From Sipunculus nudus (lineage: Eukaryota > Annelida > Sipuncula > Golfingiida > Sipunculidae), in contig CM049313.1 in the NCBI GenBank assembly GCA_026874595.1, positions 17,049,508 through 17,113,507 of the forward strand: a stretch of 64,000 nucleotides of DNA, in the 5' to 3' direction. The position numbers and the translations under genes are program-made. The notes beneath the pieces were generated by a model. That model worked only from the letters and a program-made list of their open reading frames with translations, made no database searches and was not told the origin of the DNA. Of the stretch, positions 46,216 to 58,105 are shown piece after piece; positions within the stretch are counted from its first letter, which is position 1, and each line of letters begins with the position of its first letter.

Positions 46216-47632
46216 TTCCTTTCAGTTTTCGTCCCATATTTTTATCTTATACTTGCAGAGACAATAACTTTAACATGAATTTACGATTAAATTAAATGTC
46301 AGGCAATAACTTTATTCCAAGCCGTATCGCATTTGTACGCAGAATATATATTTAACATGTATGCAATGATCAAAAATTGGAATTTACATAAAGGCACTTT
46401 TTTTAAAACACATGGAAGCTTAGTAGTACAATGCAACACCTGGCAAGTCCTGTGTTAGTGTGAGTTAATAAAAAAAAGAGGATAAGAGATAATAACTTCA
46501 TTCCTGTCTGCCTCAAAGGTGAACGTGGGCAATAAATATTTCAGCGAATTTAAGTTAAAAATTTTAAAGGAGGTGATTGCCTCCATAGTTTAATGCTGAC
46601 TTATCTAATATCAGCTTAAGCTATCAACTTGAGCGCTTACATCTACAGAGTTATAGTTCGCATTTGGACCTCGAAACACGGTATCACTCTATCAATTTAT
46701 ATCCTGGTGCCATCGAGGCCCGGTGATTAATGCACCTGCGGCTTTTAGGTGTTTAAACATTCGGACCATAACAGGAAGTAACCCGGCAAAGCCTCGCTCG
46801 TTTGTGGGTGAAACATAGTTATGTAGAAGTGAAAACACGACTCGGTTGACATTTCTAACTTGAGCCTGATACAAGTCATACGGAGGGATGCATTGCAAGG
46901 GTTTTATATCATGTTGCATTGATACTATGATAGTCCGTTAAGAGGGCTCTAGTTTTTCAACTAGTTATATTAACTTGTGCAAGGCACTGCATGGTTCAGC
47001 CGAATTATGATTTTAAACCATTGTCTTTATGTTAAAACAGCTGTACCATGCCATATCAATAAAAATACCATGTGAAATTAATAGAAGAAAGTATGACATA
47101 AAAGACAAAGAAGAGAATGAAGGTCAACCTAAGAGAAAAAGGTAAATATCTAAATAAGTTTACGTATATTCGTTTCCTTGTGACGTTTCCATTTTCTTTG
47201 ACGTTTGGTCCATTACCGTAATGTCTACTTGAATTCGTACAGGAAAAAATAATTATTTTCCTCAGTGTGTGAATTATTATATGTAAAATATGAAAAATTA
47301 GAATATTGCAGGACGGAAAATCGTTTGACACTGAGAACCGGCGGTAGGCGATAAAAGAGGATGTACAGCAACTCTCATGTTAATTATTATTAACATTATT
47401 ATTATGAGCGCTGCTGGTGACGAAAAAGATATCTAATATATCCCATAACTGGCATTTTATAAACCGAAGTTTTATATATATATAATATACAGGGTTTTAG
47501 CCGTGCCGGTGGGGGGTTGCCGGGACGGCCTGTACTGTCGGCCGGAACAAACGTAACATTCAAAACCCACAGACCGGCACAAAAGATCTTAAAGATCGTC
47601 AAAAATCCAGCTACCGGCAATAGAATTCCGTA
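46216..47632. other. Inserted non-coding DNA within C'
   Basis: This part of the 3.8-kb insertion holds the SINE-domain fragment at 46703-46815. Otherwise no gene or repeat is recognised. Confidence 0.5.
46703..46815 (-). mobile_element. SINE 3'-domain fragment
   Basis: The minus strand reads TTTCACCCACAAACGAG, GGCTTT.CCGGGTTACTTCCTGTTATGG, AACACC and GCCGCAGGTGCATTAATCACC. These follow the conserved block of the SINEs at 19449 and 61600 in order. No A or B box was found upstream, so it is a truncated or different-headed member. Confidence 0.55.
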
Positions 47633-48296
47633 ATGGGGCTGTCCTACTTGACTACAGGCAACCAGGCTGTCGCCTCATGGTCGCCGAAAAACAGGCGACA
47701 GGACCTCTGCTATGACAATAGTCTACGACAAGCTACAAATGGCTGGCGACTGTCTGACGACAAGCTGCCGACAACCCGCGACACAGTCGCCGCGACAAAG
47801 GACAATCACCCACGACAACCTACGACCACATCTGCGACAACCTACGACCAGACTGGCGACAACCTACGACACCAGAATTTTTGCCACGTCCTCCCGCGAC
47901 ATGCTTCGACGATTTTCTTCCATGTGCTATGTGAGGAGCCGGACACTAGAATGGGTCTTGTTTCAAGTAACCACAGCCCGCGACAACACACACGACAACC
48001 CGCGTCACCTGGCGACAGCCTACGACAGGACCTACGACAACCCGCGTCAGCTGGCGACAGCCTACGACAGCACCTACGCCAGTAGAAGACAGACTACGCT
48101 CACTGGCGACAAAAAAGCTGTCGCCTGAGAATTTTGAACATGTTGAAAATCCAGAGGCGACAGCTTCGAGGTCACGCGTCTTGGGGCGACTTCAGGCGAC
48201 TACAGGCGACCATACAGGCGACCACCCGGCGACCATGAGGCGACAGCCTGGTCGCCTGTAGTCGCCTGTAGAGTCGCCTAAGTGGGACAGCCCCAT
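47633..48296. mobile_element. GTCGCC-rich MITE with long terminal inverted repeats
   Basis: The left end ATGGGGCTGTCCTACTT (47633) is the inverse of the right end AAGTGGGACAGCCCCAT (48280-48296). Further inward both ends share CAGGC(A/G)AC..CAGGCTGTCGCCTCATGGTCGCC. The 664-bp body is built of CGACA, CTACGACA and GGCGAC motifs, with two ~45-bp direct repeats of the type CGCGTCA.CTGGCGACAGCC (about 48000-48080). The ends are repeats of GTCGCCTG. It is more GC-rich than anything around it. The two long plus-strand frames (150 and 138 codons) are low-complexity products of CGACA repeats, and no transposase is present. The target duplication is unclear (TA/AA flanks). Confidence 0.85.
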
Positions 48297-49922
48297 AATT
48301 TATTACCCCAAACTGTTAAACTTGTACCTCATTTGTATGTAGACAAATTTATTTGATCACGCCTGTGGTGCAAACAAAATTGACAGGAGTCACTGATCAC
48401 CTCAATATTACACATCAAATAAATTATTGGTAAACAAACAAGCAACGAAGTGTTTCACAGTTTGGACATGAAAGAAAAACATTATTAGCCAGGGGTCTCT
48501 CACGGCGTACAGCGGTGCGTAGCATCATTAGAGGTAAGAAAATGGGCTGTTGTTTTGTAATACTTCATGGCAACATTAAATTCATTTACGAACAATATTT
48601 GTATGGATTGCAGAATACGCCCTAAAAAAATGGTTATGGTGATTTTCTTAGAGCGTTAATGAAATTTATTTGGGGTGCCACCTGGCGGCAAGTGAACTTA
48701 TTACAGCCGTGAATATGTAATCTCACCAGATTTATTTATATATTTCAATGTTTATATTACCTGTTTGGTAATTTCAGTGGAAAGAAATAAATGAAAAAAA
48801 AAAAAATATATGTTAATCATATTTTTAAACTGGGACGGGGAAATAATATAAAAGGGGGAAAAACTGATAGGTTTGAACCAGGGGCACATAATAATTCACT
48901 CTTTAATTGTTCATGTGCCGCTAACCAAATGGCCACAGGAACAAACAGAGTAGGTGGAAGTTTTTATTTGGGAGATTCTAATTAGATTTATACAACGGGG
49001 GGAAAAAATTAATTATTTCACAAACATTACCTGGATTTATCACATAAAAACTCTTTGAAGACAGCGGTATATCCTTTGTAGCTGCGGTTCAAAGCACTCT
49101 GACGATCTCCATTTAACCTTTGATGTCCAGGTCATGCCTGTGATCAGTGGTCCGTGTGAGGTTTGTCCCAAAAATATTACAAAAATATAACAAAATATTA
49201 TCGATTAAAACACATTTTTTACCTCGAGTTCTGTTGTTCAAATCACATTCATGTTGTAACAAATCTGAAGCAAAGATGGTCCATCGGTATCAGTTAAGCG
49301 ACAGTTTTTCCTATTTACATACATTTAAGTCTCAAATCTGATAAAATTGTTCCGATAAATTATCACGTTACTGCCACGCACTAGGACATAAAGATGTGTT
49401 GTTATCAGGTGAACAGCGTAGACATTTGATTCATCTCCGCATGCAAAGCTGTTTTAATCATAACTACAATTATTGTTCATTCGGACCGCCGGTGGTCACC
49501 GGAAATAGCTAATATTGGCACAGTATGTTGGTGTACGAATTCATATATGTATTATAGTAAAATATGATTCAGGAAATTTAGTGTGCGAACTAATGAAGGA
49601 TAGGAACTGATGTAGACATTACGGTAATTAACCATTTATCTTCAGTCATTAATCTTTCCTTCATGATGCTAAGTAAAAGGGAAACATACTCGATACTAAG
49701 TGTAGATAGGAAATAGTTGATTAATGATCGTGTCGTAATTAAAAAAAATAACATTAACCTGTTTTTTTTCTTAAGTAAATTTCCTCTAAATGTACGACTA
49801 AAAGTGAGTTCCTTAGTCTAAGCGGGGGACCAGTGGCTTCAATTTCTTCTCCAGTATGGCGGGGGTGTGGGTGGGGGGGGGGGGAGGGGTGGGGAATGAC
49901 TCGCAAACACACACTCTACTCA

Positions 49923-49925
<3 letters not shown>
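48297..49925. other. Inserted non-coding DNA within C'
   Basis: No gene. A G-rich stretch (49860-49896) and a long TA tract (49926-49975) close the insertion before homology with segment C resumes near 50030. Confidence 0.5.

Positions 49926-49975
<50 letters not shown>
49926..49975. repeat. (TA)n microsatellite
   Basis: Alternating TA, then TTTATATATATATG. It marks the right border of the insertion in C'. Confidence 0.9.
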
Positions 49976-50651
49976 GTTTATATATTTATTTCTCATTTAG
50001 TTTCTATATTGCACATTTTATACATATAAACCTAATCACATTTCAAATACATTACAATTAAGTGAATGGTTAGAAAATATAGTATTTTATTTCTAGTACA
50101 AGTTTATTCTTGACCTGGGTTAAATATAACATTTCCCAGAAACCACATGAATGGAAGTCCATAATTCTATTTATATTATATATTTCATTTGCAACATAGA
50201 AAAAGTACTCTACGTATAGGGGGGGGGGGGTGATTACATTGACCATTCCCCCTCTCTTGTCCAAAAGGGGAGGGATATATACCTCATCTCCCTATGTTGA
50301 CGCCCCTGCAGGAGACTATACTGGTAGATAGATTATGTACAAGAAAAGCAGAAAAAGCGTATAGGCAAGGGTTTACTTGACCAAACAAAGGCATGAGATC
50401 TACAGGATTTGTCCAATATATCACTTTGACTAACATTATTAAGTGAAGTAGCCATGCTTGGTGACTGATCCAAAGAAAGATGAAACGGTAAGGAGAGGAT
50501 AATCGTAAACATCAAAGAGCTAGTGACATTCAGTCACGTCAATCGACAAATATGAGAACTTGGGCTGCCATCCTGCGCTATTATGTCTCGCTGAGTCAGG
50601 TAAATTAGATGTCACGCGGCATGTTCCCAATTACATCTTCAGAAAGACAAA

Positions 50652-50652
<1 letters not shown>

Positions 50653-50711
<59 letters not shown>
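50653..50711. repeat. (TA)n microsatellite inside C'
   Basis: About 59 bases of alternating TA directly after ACAAAATCA. The equivalent place in C is at about 27178 and has a short AAATATATCAA only. Confidence 0.9.
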
Positions 50712-50713
<2 letters not shown>

Positions 50714-51129
50714 AAAGTTAACTTTTGTGAATGTTTCTGTTACTTAGGTTAATGTTAATAATTTTTCAGTATCAACAGCCTGCTAGACCATTTATTTGTT
50801 TTACTGGACGTGCTTGTCACTCTGTGTCTGTGGCGATGTTAACATAGCCATTGGTAGATGGAGATGTACCTTAAATACACTAGCTCATACTTCTGTAATA
50901 AGGTTGCAGTAATTTGTCTGACACCTTTTGGATGCATGCCTCTTTTGATCTCAAAAACACCACAAGAAAAGTAGTTAAAAGCTAAAGTGGTAGATTTTAG
51001 AGCCCCTGCACAATAACTGGCACAGAAGACTTTACACATTACCTTACCGGTATTGGCTTTACGGGGTGGGGACGTTACATAGACAACACTCGGTTTGTAA
51101 TGTCGCAAGGGTCCGCCATACTTAAATGG

Positions 51130-51290
51130 TACTTAATCCGGCACCCATTTGTAGTGCTGGGTACATACAAGTACACTTGTAGCAGAGACCTTTCTTAAGG
51201 GTCTTAGCAAAGAAGTGAAAGGCTCCTGAATTCGAACCAATGACCGCTTAGCCATAAGTCCGGTACCTCATTACCCCTCCCCCCGCGCTC
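51130..51290 (-). mobile_element. Possible degenerate tRNA-derived SINE
   Basis: On the minus strand TATGGCTAAGCGGTC (A-box-like) and ATTGGTTCGAATTC (B-box-like) are followed by AGGAGCCTTTCAC and TGTATGTACCCAGCACTACA. The spacing of the boxes is too short for an intact tRNA, and the body does not match the SINE at 19449. This is a weak candidate for a second SINE family. Confidence 0.35.
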
Positions 51291-52077
51291 CACGTGGAAA
51301 TAATAATAACGTCGTATTGACAACATGAGCAGTGAAAAACTACGAGGAGACCAGTTTCATTGCCTGCAAGATCAGGGTTCAACGGATTGAACTGGGCGAA
51401 ATCAAACATTTAGCAAACTTTCTTTCTTTAACCAAATCCCTTTTCTAGAAGATATTTGAAATATTTCTTCTCGGTTTAGTGTGCTACAGATCTTAAATGT
51501 GATGCTTTGAATGATGCCACTTCTTTCCAATTTGACGCCTGGGCAATAAAAAATGACAAGTGAATAGTTTTTTTTTGTCATTACGTTACGCCCCGACTTA
51601 CAAAGAATTTGTACATTAATAGCATTTTCGCCTGCCTAAGCTCTCTGTTGTAAGAATATCAATTTTTCGTTCTCCTAGGTTGTTGATGTATGAGCGTTTG
51701 TATTCTCAGGTACAAGGTCTCTGAAGTCACAGCCAGAGGTAGATACTTCAAAGCAGAAATGTTACATAAGGTCAACACCTGACTGGTTACACATACAAGC
51801 CTGGATATTGATTCTGGAAAGGCAAACATTACTTATGTGTCCAGAGCTAGTTGGCCTGTCAGCCGTTCAGATCCAGATTAGCGTCAGTAGGTACAACTTT
51901 CAAAGCTGACCATAAAATGACATAAAACACACACTCTTTATATACATTAGACCTAACTGACGGGGCGGATCCCTTTGACCGGGAAATTTTAGATAGCCCA
52001 CTATATAATTAGTTCATTTTATGACAAACGAAATCAGAAATTTGTTTAACGTTTATATAGTGTGTACCCAGGCTTAC

Positions 52078-52214
52078 CCACATTTATTGGCTTGTAATGC
52101 GTGACACTTCCCGTGAAGGAACCAAAAAGAGCCATTATAATTGTTATATGATCAATTTGGGTATTTCTCTTACGTGTAACATTGATTGACACACCAACCA
52201 TTTGAAGTAAAATC
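52078..52214 (-). other. Possible internal exon, unknown product
   Basis: On the minus strand a good acceptor (TTGCCATTTTCTTCCAG) precedes G|ATTTTACTTCAAATGG and a donor-like GG|GTAAGC follows AATAAATGT. Between them one frame is open for all 45 codons, containing M-V-G-V-S-I-N-V-T and A-L-F-G-S-F-T-G-S. There is no recognised family, and no phase-compatible neighbour exon could be confirmed. Confidence 0.2.
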
Positions 52215-52393
52215 CTGGAAGAAAATGGCAATGGAAGCGTGTTTTACAGAATAGTGGTATTCAGGTGATCATTGAAATTATGTAGGTACTTTTTATTGTA
52301 TTTAAAGCAAGACGCTCAATGATATTCGCAGAGAGGGCAAATGATTAACACATCACTTGATACAGCATGGTTCGGAGATAATATGGAATTCGA

Positions 52394-52620
52394 TCATGAC
52401 AATCCATGTATTGCTGTCTGAACAATTGACCCTGACGGCTTTATAGCCCTAATATAGTATACGTTATGCCCATCATTCACAAGACCGTTGCCCAGAAGGA
52501 CAGATGCAGGGATTTTCTGTATATTCTCTTCCAGATGAATCCCTGGTGAAATAATCCTAACACTGTCAGAGGCTTTGAGCTCGGAAAGGAGATGTAAAGA
52601 CTCCATAACCATAAACCATA
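52394..52620 (-). other. Possible exon with protein-like composition
   Basis: The minus-strand frame reads S-L-H-L-L-S-E-L-K-A-S-D-S-V-R-I-I-S-P-G, then I-H-L-E-E-N-I-Q and V-L-L-G-N-G-L-V-N-D-G-H-N-V-Y-Y-I-R, ending I-H-G-L-S and a stop. Its composition looks like a folded beta-rich domain rather than random AT-rich DNA. The pattern vaguely recalls the segment after the VWA domain in CLCA-type proteins, but I would not assign it. A CCAG acceptor-like site lies at about 52640. No matching downstream donor is convincing, so it could be a terminal exon or a relic. Confidence 0.25.
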
Positions 52621-53140
52621 GACCACAAACCGGCTGGCATTTACAATTTTCTTATGTCAGCAGATAATGCTTTGCAGGTTCATCGGCCCTGAGGGTGGAT
52701 ATTACCGACGCCTGATGAATCATATGTCAGCGCGGGTATTGTATTATAAGGTATACCTATATCTATATGCTGATGTAGCTACGATAACCATACCGAAAGC
52801 ATTACAAGAAACCAAATGATGAGGAATGTAATCAAAAGTTTGGTATTCAGTCCTAATTTGAGTAGCGCACAAATTTTTTTTTAATTGGACATACTGAAAT
52901 CTGTTTTATTATTTCCAGCATTGTGCAGACATGAATGCATTACAGTATTTAATACATGAATTGCTTTTGAAAATAAATTTTGCTGAAAGAGACTGGTTTG
53001 CTTTCAACCGTCCAGGCAATAACGTAGGTTTTTGCGCCAGTCTTTCTTCTTCCGCTAAATGATACTGTTGTCGCTAGAATTAACACGCAGGACCTCGGCT
53101 CAGTCCGCCCTTTCGTTCAAGCCTTTCGATCAGTTTAGAA
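52621..53140. other. Non-coding DNA
   Basis: Nothing is recognised. It ends at the C15 run at 53141-53155. Confidence 0.45.
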
Positions 53141-53249
53141 CCCCCCCCCCCCCCCAACGGAATACCATAATCCTGAACCACCATGCCAGACCTTGCCCCT
53201 GGATTATCTAAGTCCTGTCTTGACACTTGTTCCTTTCGTTCAGCTACAG

Positions 53250-53454
53250 TTTCCGTTTGATCGGAGACTCATTCCTTTGGTAGCCTGTCCTCCCGTTTCG
53301 TATTATGCCCTCAGTCCTATCCCTGTCGGATCCGTCCTCGATACACCGATTATGAGCATGTGCGGCTTATTGTCATCTGCTGTGTTCGGATCCATTAGTT
53401 CAGGAATAGGTGTTATATCGAGAGATATCATATATACGCCGGATGTTACAACAG
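53250..53454 (+). other. Possible exon encoding a membrane segment (MS4A-like pattern)
   Basis: The open frame 53193-53543 contains an acceptor-like TTCCTTTCGTTCAGCTACAG before 53250 and a donor-like ACAACAG|GTGTAT after 53454. The exon would code for M-S-M-C-G-L-L-S-S-A-V-F-G-S-I-S-S-G-I-G, a glycine-rich hydrophobic segment, then a short polar loop I-Y-T-P-D-V-T-T-G. If read through the donor it continues V-W-A-L-L-I-F-F. A small-residue helix, a loop and a G-V-W start of a second helix is how MS4A/CD20-like tetraspan proteins look in invertebrates. This is resemblance of pattern only. No further exons of such a gene were found. Confidence 0.25.
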
Positions 53455-55560
53455 GTGTATGGGCATTACTGATTTTTTTTTCAATTTATCACTCAAGATG
53501 TAGAAAAAATGTTAGCTTTCACGTCGATAATATGTACCCGTAGATTCACTCCGAGTCGTCACCGGCAGGCGTCACTAGTGAGATGAGAAATCTCTATTAT
53601 ACCTACGGGGGAGCTAGAGGACAGCCTGACTGACATCATGTCTCGGGGGCGGAGCGGCGATCGATTCAAGGCCAAAGACAGTACAAACCTTATGTGACAT
53701 GAAGACATATATATCTGACCGCAGCGAATATTGATGTTGTTGGCACAGATTCCTATTTTGTAACCACGGCTTACTTACAATCTCCAGTAAATTTGTAAAA
53801 AATATGTAAATCAGTCATAATCATCATATTGTTTGGTTACTGGCTCTTATAACATGCTGGTATCCTCGGGACAAACAGCATGTATGCATTAAAAATAACT
53901 CATTTATTAACCAATTTGGGGCTGCATTAACGAAAATTTGTTACAATTAATGTTCTGAACCAAAAAAAAAAAAAAAAAAGAAAAGAACTCCAGTAACGTT
54001 AGGAGAGTAAATATAAGATAAGCAAGTCTGACATTCAAACAAGAAATGTCGTGCAAAAAGGTACTCTACCAACTGAAGTATCCGATGATAGACATTCCCC
54101 AGCGAACATATTTATAAATCTAGAATGAGACCAATACTTACCCCGAGAAAAAGTATAAAACATTATAAGAACTACATATTCCATACATCTTTATCGATGG
54201 CTAAACGCAACTTGGTTTCCCTTTAATCTTTATTAATTTTGCATGGATTGAAAAACTATCTATAATCACTAAAACAAGGCACTCTCCATTACTCGCATGA
54301 TGGCGACCGACGGTCTGTCGATGAGGAGGAAACCGAAGGACCCCGAGAAAACCACCGACAGGGGGTTGGGGGGGGGGGGGGGAGACCACAACCCAATCTT
54401 ATCGAACCCTGCCGACCAAATAGAGAGAGCCGAGCGCTTTTAACACTCAACTGTCCGCTGTGTCTAGGCCCCCAATGTCAAAAAATGACCTATGCTCTAC
54501 TTTCTTAAACTTGCAATGTTTTATACTTTAAACTTATAAATGTTTCTATCATTTTACCTTTACATGGCTAAATGAGCAGGTTGGAGTTTCGATTTTCCAA
54601 GTCCGACTGTACTGATCGAGCTCTACCTACTCATTATTGTATTACCAACACCTAATAAACCCTCAAACCACATTAACCAAGCATAATTTCCACAGCACTC
54701 ATTATGAAAGTCTGTTGATTGTTGTTCTCCTTGATATTTGACGGGCACAGCAATGGCCTTTTCATCGCAAGTTCAGTGTCCTGCCTAACATATGCCTTTT
54801 TTTAGTCTGCTTTCCGTATAAACACCAGTCTTTCATGTATGGTTGTCGAATATCATGATTTAGAAAAAAGTTTGTATTAGATAACCCTAATTAGCAAAAG
54901 GAGAGGGTGAAGATGACATACTAACACCTCCTATCTTAGCAGTTCGAAATACCATCACTTAACTGACACGACACCCATCACGTCTGGAAGAAACAGATTC
55001 CGCAAGTAACCGGACGCCCTAGACCCCACTAATAAGAACAGGCGTTTTGAAATATTTAAATTATTGCAAATGTTTTCTATGTAAATGCAAACGTAATGAA
55101 TATAAAAAGGCTATACGTTTAAGATAGTCGCACGTGCTTGTGACAATTTACTACAGTGATTTTGAAACGTAAATGAAGCCAAGAACATAAAATCAGACGA
55201 CATATTTGGTCAATTAAAACAATTATCTAAACTTTAATAAATTGCTATGTAGCAGGTGCGTTATCTAGGTAAAATATATTCCTTCTCTTCACTTGATTTG
55301 AATATTATAATTAAAAGAGGTCAAATTGGAAAGGATACATACGTTGAAACCTAGCCCTTAATATGCTCAACTAAACTTGCTTTCATCATATTTCAGTATT
55401 TTTTTTTTTCTGAAGCTCTTTTGACTGAATTTTATGGAACTGATAATCAACCTAATACACCAACACATTTATAATTAGATCAGAAATACATCATATCGCT
55501 ACTTGAAATTCAAAAAGATCCCAAAAGAACATGTTTTAGCCTGGAACATTAAAATGACTA
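53455..55560. other. Mostly non-coding DNA
   Basis: No gene. On the minus strand at about 54190-54440 the phrases GGTTCGATAAG and CTTCGGTTTCCTCCTCATCGAC, with a G15 run, hint at a degenerate SINE-like repeat, but this is too weak to call separately. Confidence 0.4.
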
Positions 55561-55564
55561 CTGT

Positions 55565-56660
55565 GATCCAAGGGTATTGACCCAGTATCATTGTTTATTG
55601 TTTACTGTTGTGACTGATGTGCAAGCCCCAGAGCAAAACATAAATAAACCGATGATGGACAGTAACTGTATTATATTACATTCAGTCAAGCTTTAGTTTT
55701 TGTCAGTTTCCCTTTACGGTTCAGCCCGCAATGTCACCTCCAGAACCTATGCATGGAACTGGTATTGTTTCTTATTTTAATTTCACTCTTATAGATCATT
55801 TTTTCTATAAATTATTTGTTTCTTCTTTTATTCCAGTTAGTTTTCCAGGCCCGATTCGTTTTCATAAATAAAGGTGGCAAGACCTTTGTAGAACATAAAA
55901 CGAGCCAAAATAAAGAAGTAGCGTACGTGTGTTTGCATATATATATAGAAATATTTGAAACAATGTTTTCTTGTTTCAGTTGTTTTCTATATTCTAGATA
56001 GAAACTACCATTAATGTTTGCCATACTACAAAACTCTCTAAAGTGGTCATCTTATTCATATTTAAACAATTGCGTCCATAAGCTGCCCCGACAATGTTCG
56101 ATAATAAACATTTTCTTTCCCACAATGATGAGTTTGACAGATCGGAACTTCGGTTCGCGCCAAGGTCACCTTGTGGTTTAAAATAAACCTTTTTAATTAA
56201 TGGTCACTTTAATTCTTGATTTATACAGGCAGCTGCCGGAAGGCATTGATTGAATATTTTCCGTTTTGCCATGTATCAATTGACGCATTTACATTTCAAG
56301 CTGGAGAAAACAGCCAGCCATTTTCCTCCACTAGCTGACAAGAAGTGTTCATCACGTGTTGATTATTTTCCATTTCGTGAACATCGCCGGGTTCGACGGG
56401 GAGTTTAATTAAGTTTTGGTGTACCAGACTGTAATGTTTCCAACATGATGTCAAATACTTCGTCTGTTGGTAGCAGTAACATATGCACATACATATATTC
56501 TTTCAACTGTGTGCGCTTTGTAGAAACTATGTTAGACATTAGTTTCCCTATAATGTGTATCTACTCCGCGCTTGCCTGTAGGCGAATTCTATATGAAAAC
56601 ACCCCTCTCTCTGATGCCTATCGAAAACCTTGTAGTTTTATAAGTGATAATATTTAAACT
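55565..56660 (+). repeat. Local tandem duplication, copy 1
   Basis: Collinear with 57045-58105. Shared blocks: CATTGTTTA(T)..GTTTAC(T/C).TGTGACTGAT (55590/57120); TGTCAGTTTCCCT (55702/57226); TATGCATG(G/A) (55749/57274); GATTTATACAGGCAGC (56218/57796); GGCATTGATTGAATA / TGCATTGATTGAATA (56241/57821); GCCATGTATC(A/G)ATT (56268/57847); ATTTTCCATTTC (56366/57943); AACACCC(C)TCTC (56599/58082). The period is roughly 1.5 kb. A strong acceptor-like TTTCTTCTTTTATTCCAG ends at 55837 before an open frame of about 35 codons, not preserved in copy 2. Confidence 0.8.
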
Positions 56661-57044
56661 CTTTCTTTTTTTTATTCAGATTTGTATTTTAAAATATTTT
56701 GCATAGTCCAATGGCACAAATACTTTATATTCCAGTATTCTTAACTTGTGTCTAACCTGTAGTATCAAGGATAAGGGATATCCGTAAACCCAATGGTGTT
56801 TACATTCGTTGTACTTTGCCTATTTGTATAAACATTTATTGATCATTTAGGAAAGCCATTATACTAGTGTAAAATAAAGAGATCGTGTACAAAAACAGAT
56901 ATGATAATTTAACTGAACAAAAGTAAAGCAATTTCCATGTGTTATCGGCCATTGCTTAATATGAAATAAAATACGTGTTGCAAATTCCATATATACTATT
57001 AGGATCTAACTCCAGAGGCAAAGGGATATAAGGCATGAGGTCCT

Positions 57045-58105
57045 GTAATGAACCAAATCCTCAAACGATTACTAAACGGGCTTATATAGTGAACCAAGAG
57101 CATTGAACCCATATCAATGTTCATTGTTTACCACTGTGACTGATCTACAAACCCAGGAGCAATACGAGAAGAAATGATAATGGCCATCAACTCTATTAAA
57201 TTACCTTAAGTCAATCTTTGTTTATGTCAGTTTCCCTCCCAGGTTTATCACGTACAATCACCTGCAAGACTATGCATGACACCAGTGTCCTTAAGTTTCC
57301 GTTTTCGAGTTCTTCGTTTCTATTAATTCATATTTTTCTTAGCTGATACCTTTGATTTATTTTTCTTGATTCAGTTCATGACCATAGGCTGCATGGCTAG
57401 CGCTGACTTTTATTGCAGATAAGACGAGCCTAAATAGAGAAGGCGGACGTTTATTTTTCAATTTGAAATTAACGAACTTTTTTTGTCGTATCAGACTTAA
57501 ATTTAATTCAAATTTTTATACATCCCGGCGGCAACAGTTCTTGTTTTGTTTTTCTTTAATAAAAAAAAAATTACCAATAATATCGTTACTCACATTATTG
57601 TTCTCTCTTATTTGGTCATCATATTGTTAACAATTAGGTAAAAAAAACTAACTGGGTAAGCCATGATATTCAACATTTTTTATCTCCCACAGTGAGGATA
57701 TATTGACAGATCGTGGCATCAACTCACCCCAGGGTTGCTCAGTAGTGTTAAAACTAACCTTGATTATTGGTGGTTGTAACATTGATTTTTCTGTTTGATT
57801 TATACAGGCAGCCGTCGGAATGCATTGATTGAATACTTCTCGTTCTGCCATGTATCGATTAACGCCCATGTATTCTTAGCTAAGAAAAATGAGCAGCCAT
57901 ATTTCTTCATACCCTGGCAAGAACCGTTCATCACGGTTTAAATATTTTCCATTTCATGATAATCGCCCAGTCAGATGGGTGTTCGATTACATTTTACTGT
58001 ACCGGCCTGATAAGTTCCGAATTTGATGTGTTTGAGACCACTTCCTCTATCCACAACGCGAATCACCGAATTCGGCATCGAAACACCCTCTCCCTAATGG
58101 ATAAA
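57045..58105 (+). repeat. Local tandem duplication, copy 2
   Basis: Diverged partner of 55565-56660; the shared order of blocks is unbroken, with several small indels. No coding domain is recognised in either copy. Confidence 0.8.

Larger units (their letters stand above)
45180..50830 (+). repeat. Segmental duplication, unit 2, segment C'
   Basis: Partner of segment C. The left part (45180-46215) and right part (50000-50830) match the continuous segment C; 46216-50000 has no counterpart and is inserted DNA. A long TA tract (50653-50711) sits where C has ordinary sequence. The poly-G runs at 26741 and 50219 are paralogous and followed by TGAT(A/T)ACATTGA.CAT in both. Confidence 0.88.

Noticed and set aside
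47633-48128. Two overlapping plus-strand frames of 150 and 138 codons
   Set aside because: Low-complexity products of CGACA/CTACGACA repeats within a MITE; overlapping in different frames, with no domain.
53193-53249. Start codon at 53193 as true start of the membrane-protein-like frame
   Set aside because: An acceptor-like site at 53249 and lack of protein character upstream make it more likely that coding, if any, begins at the exon border.
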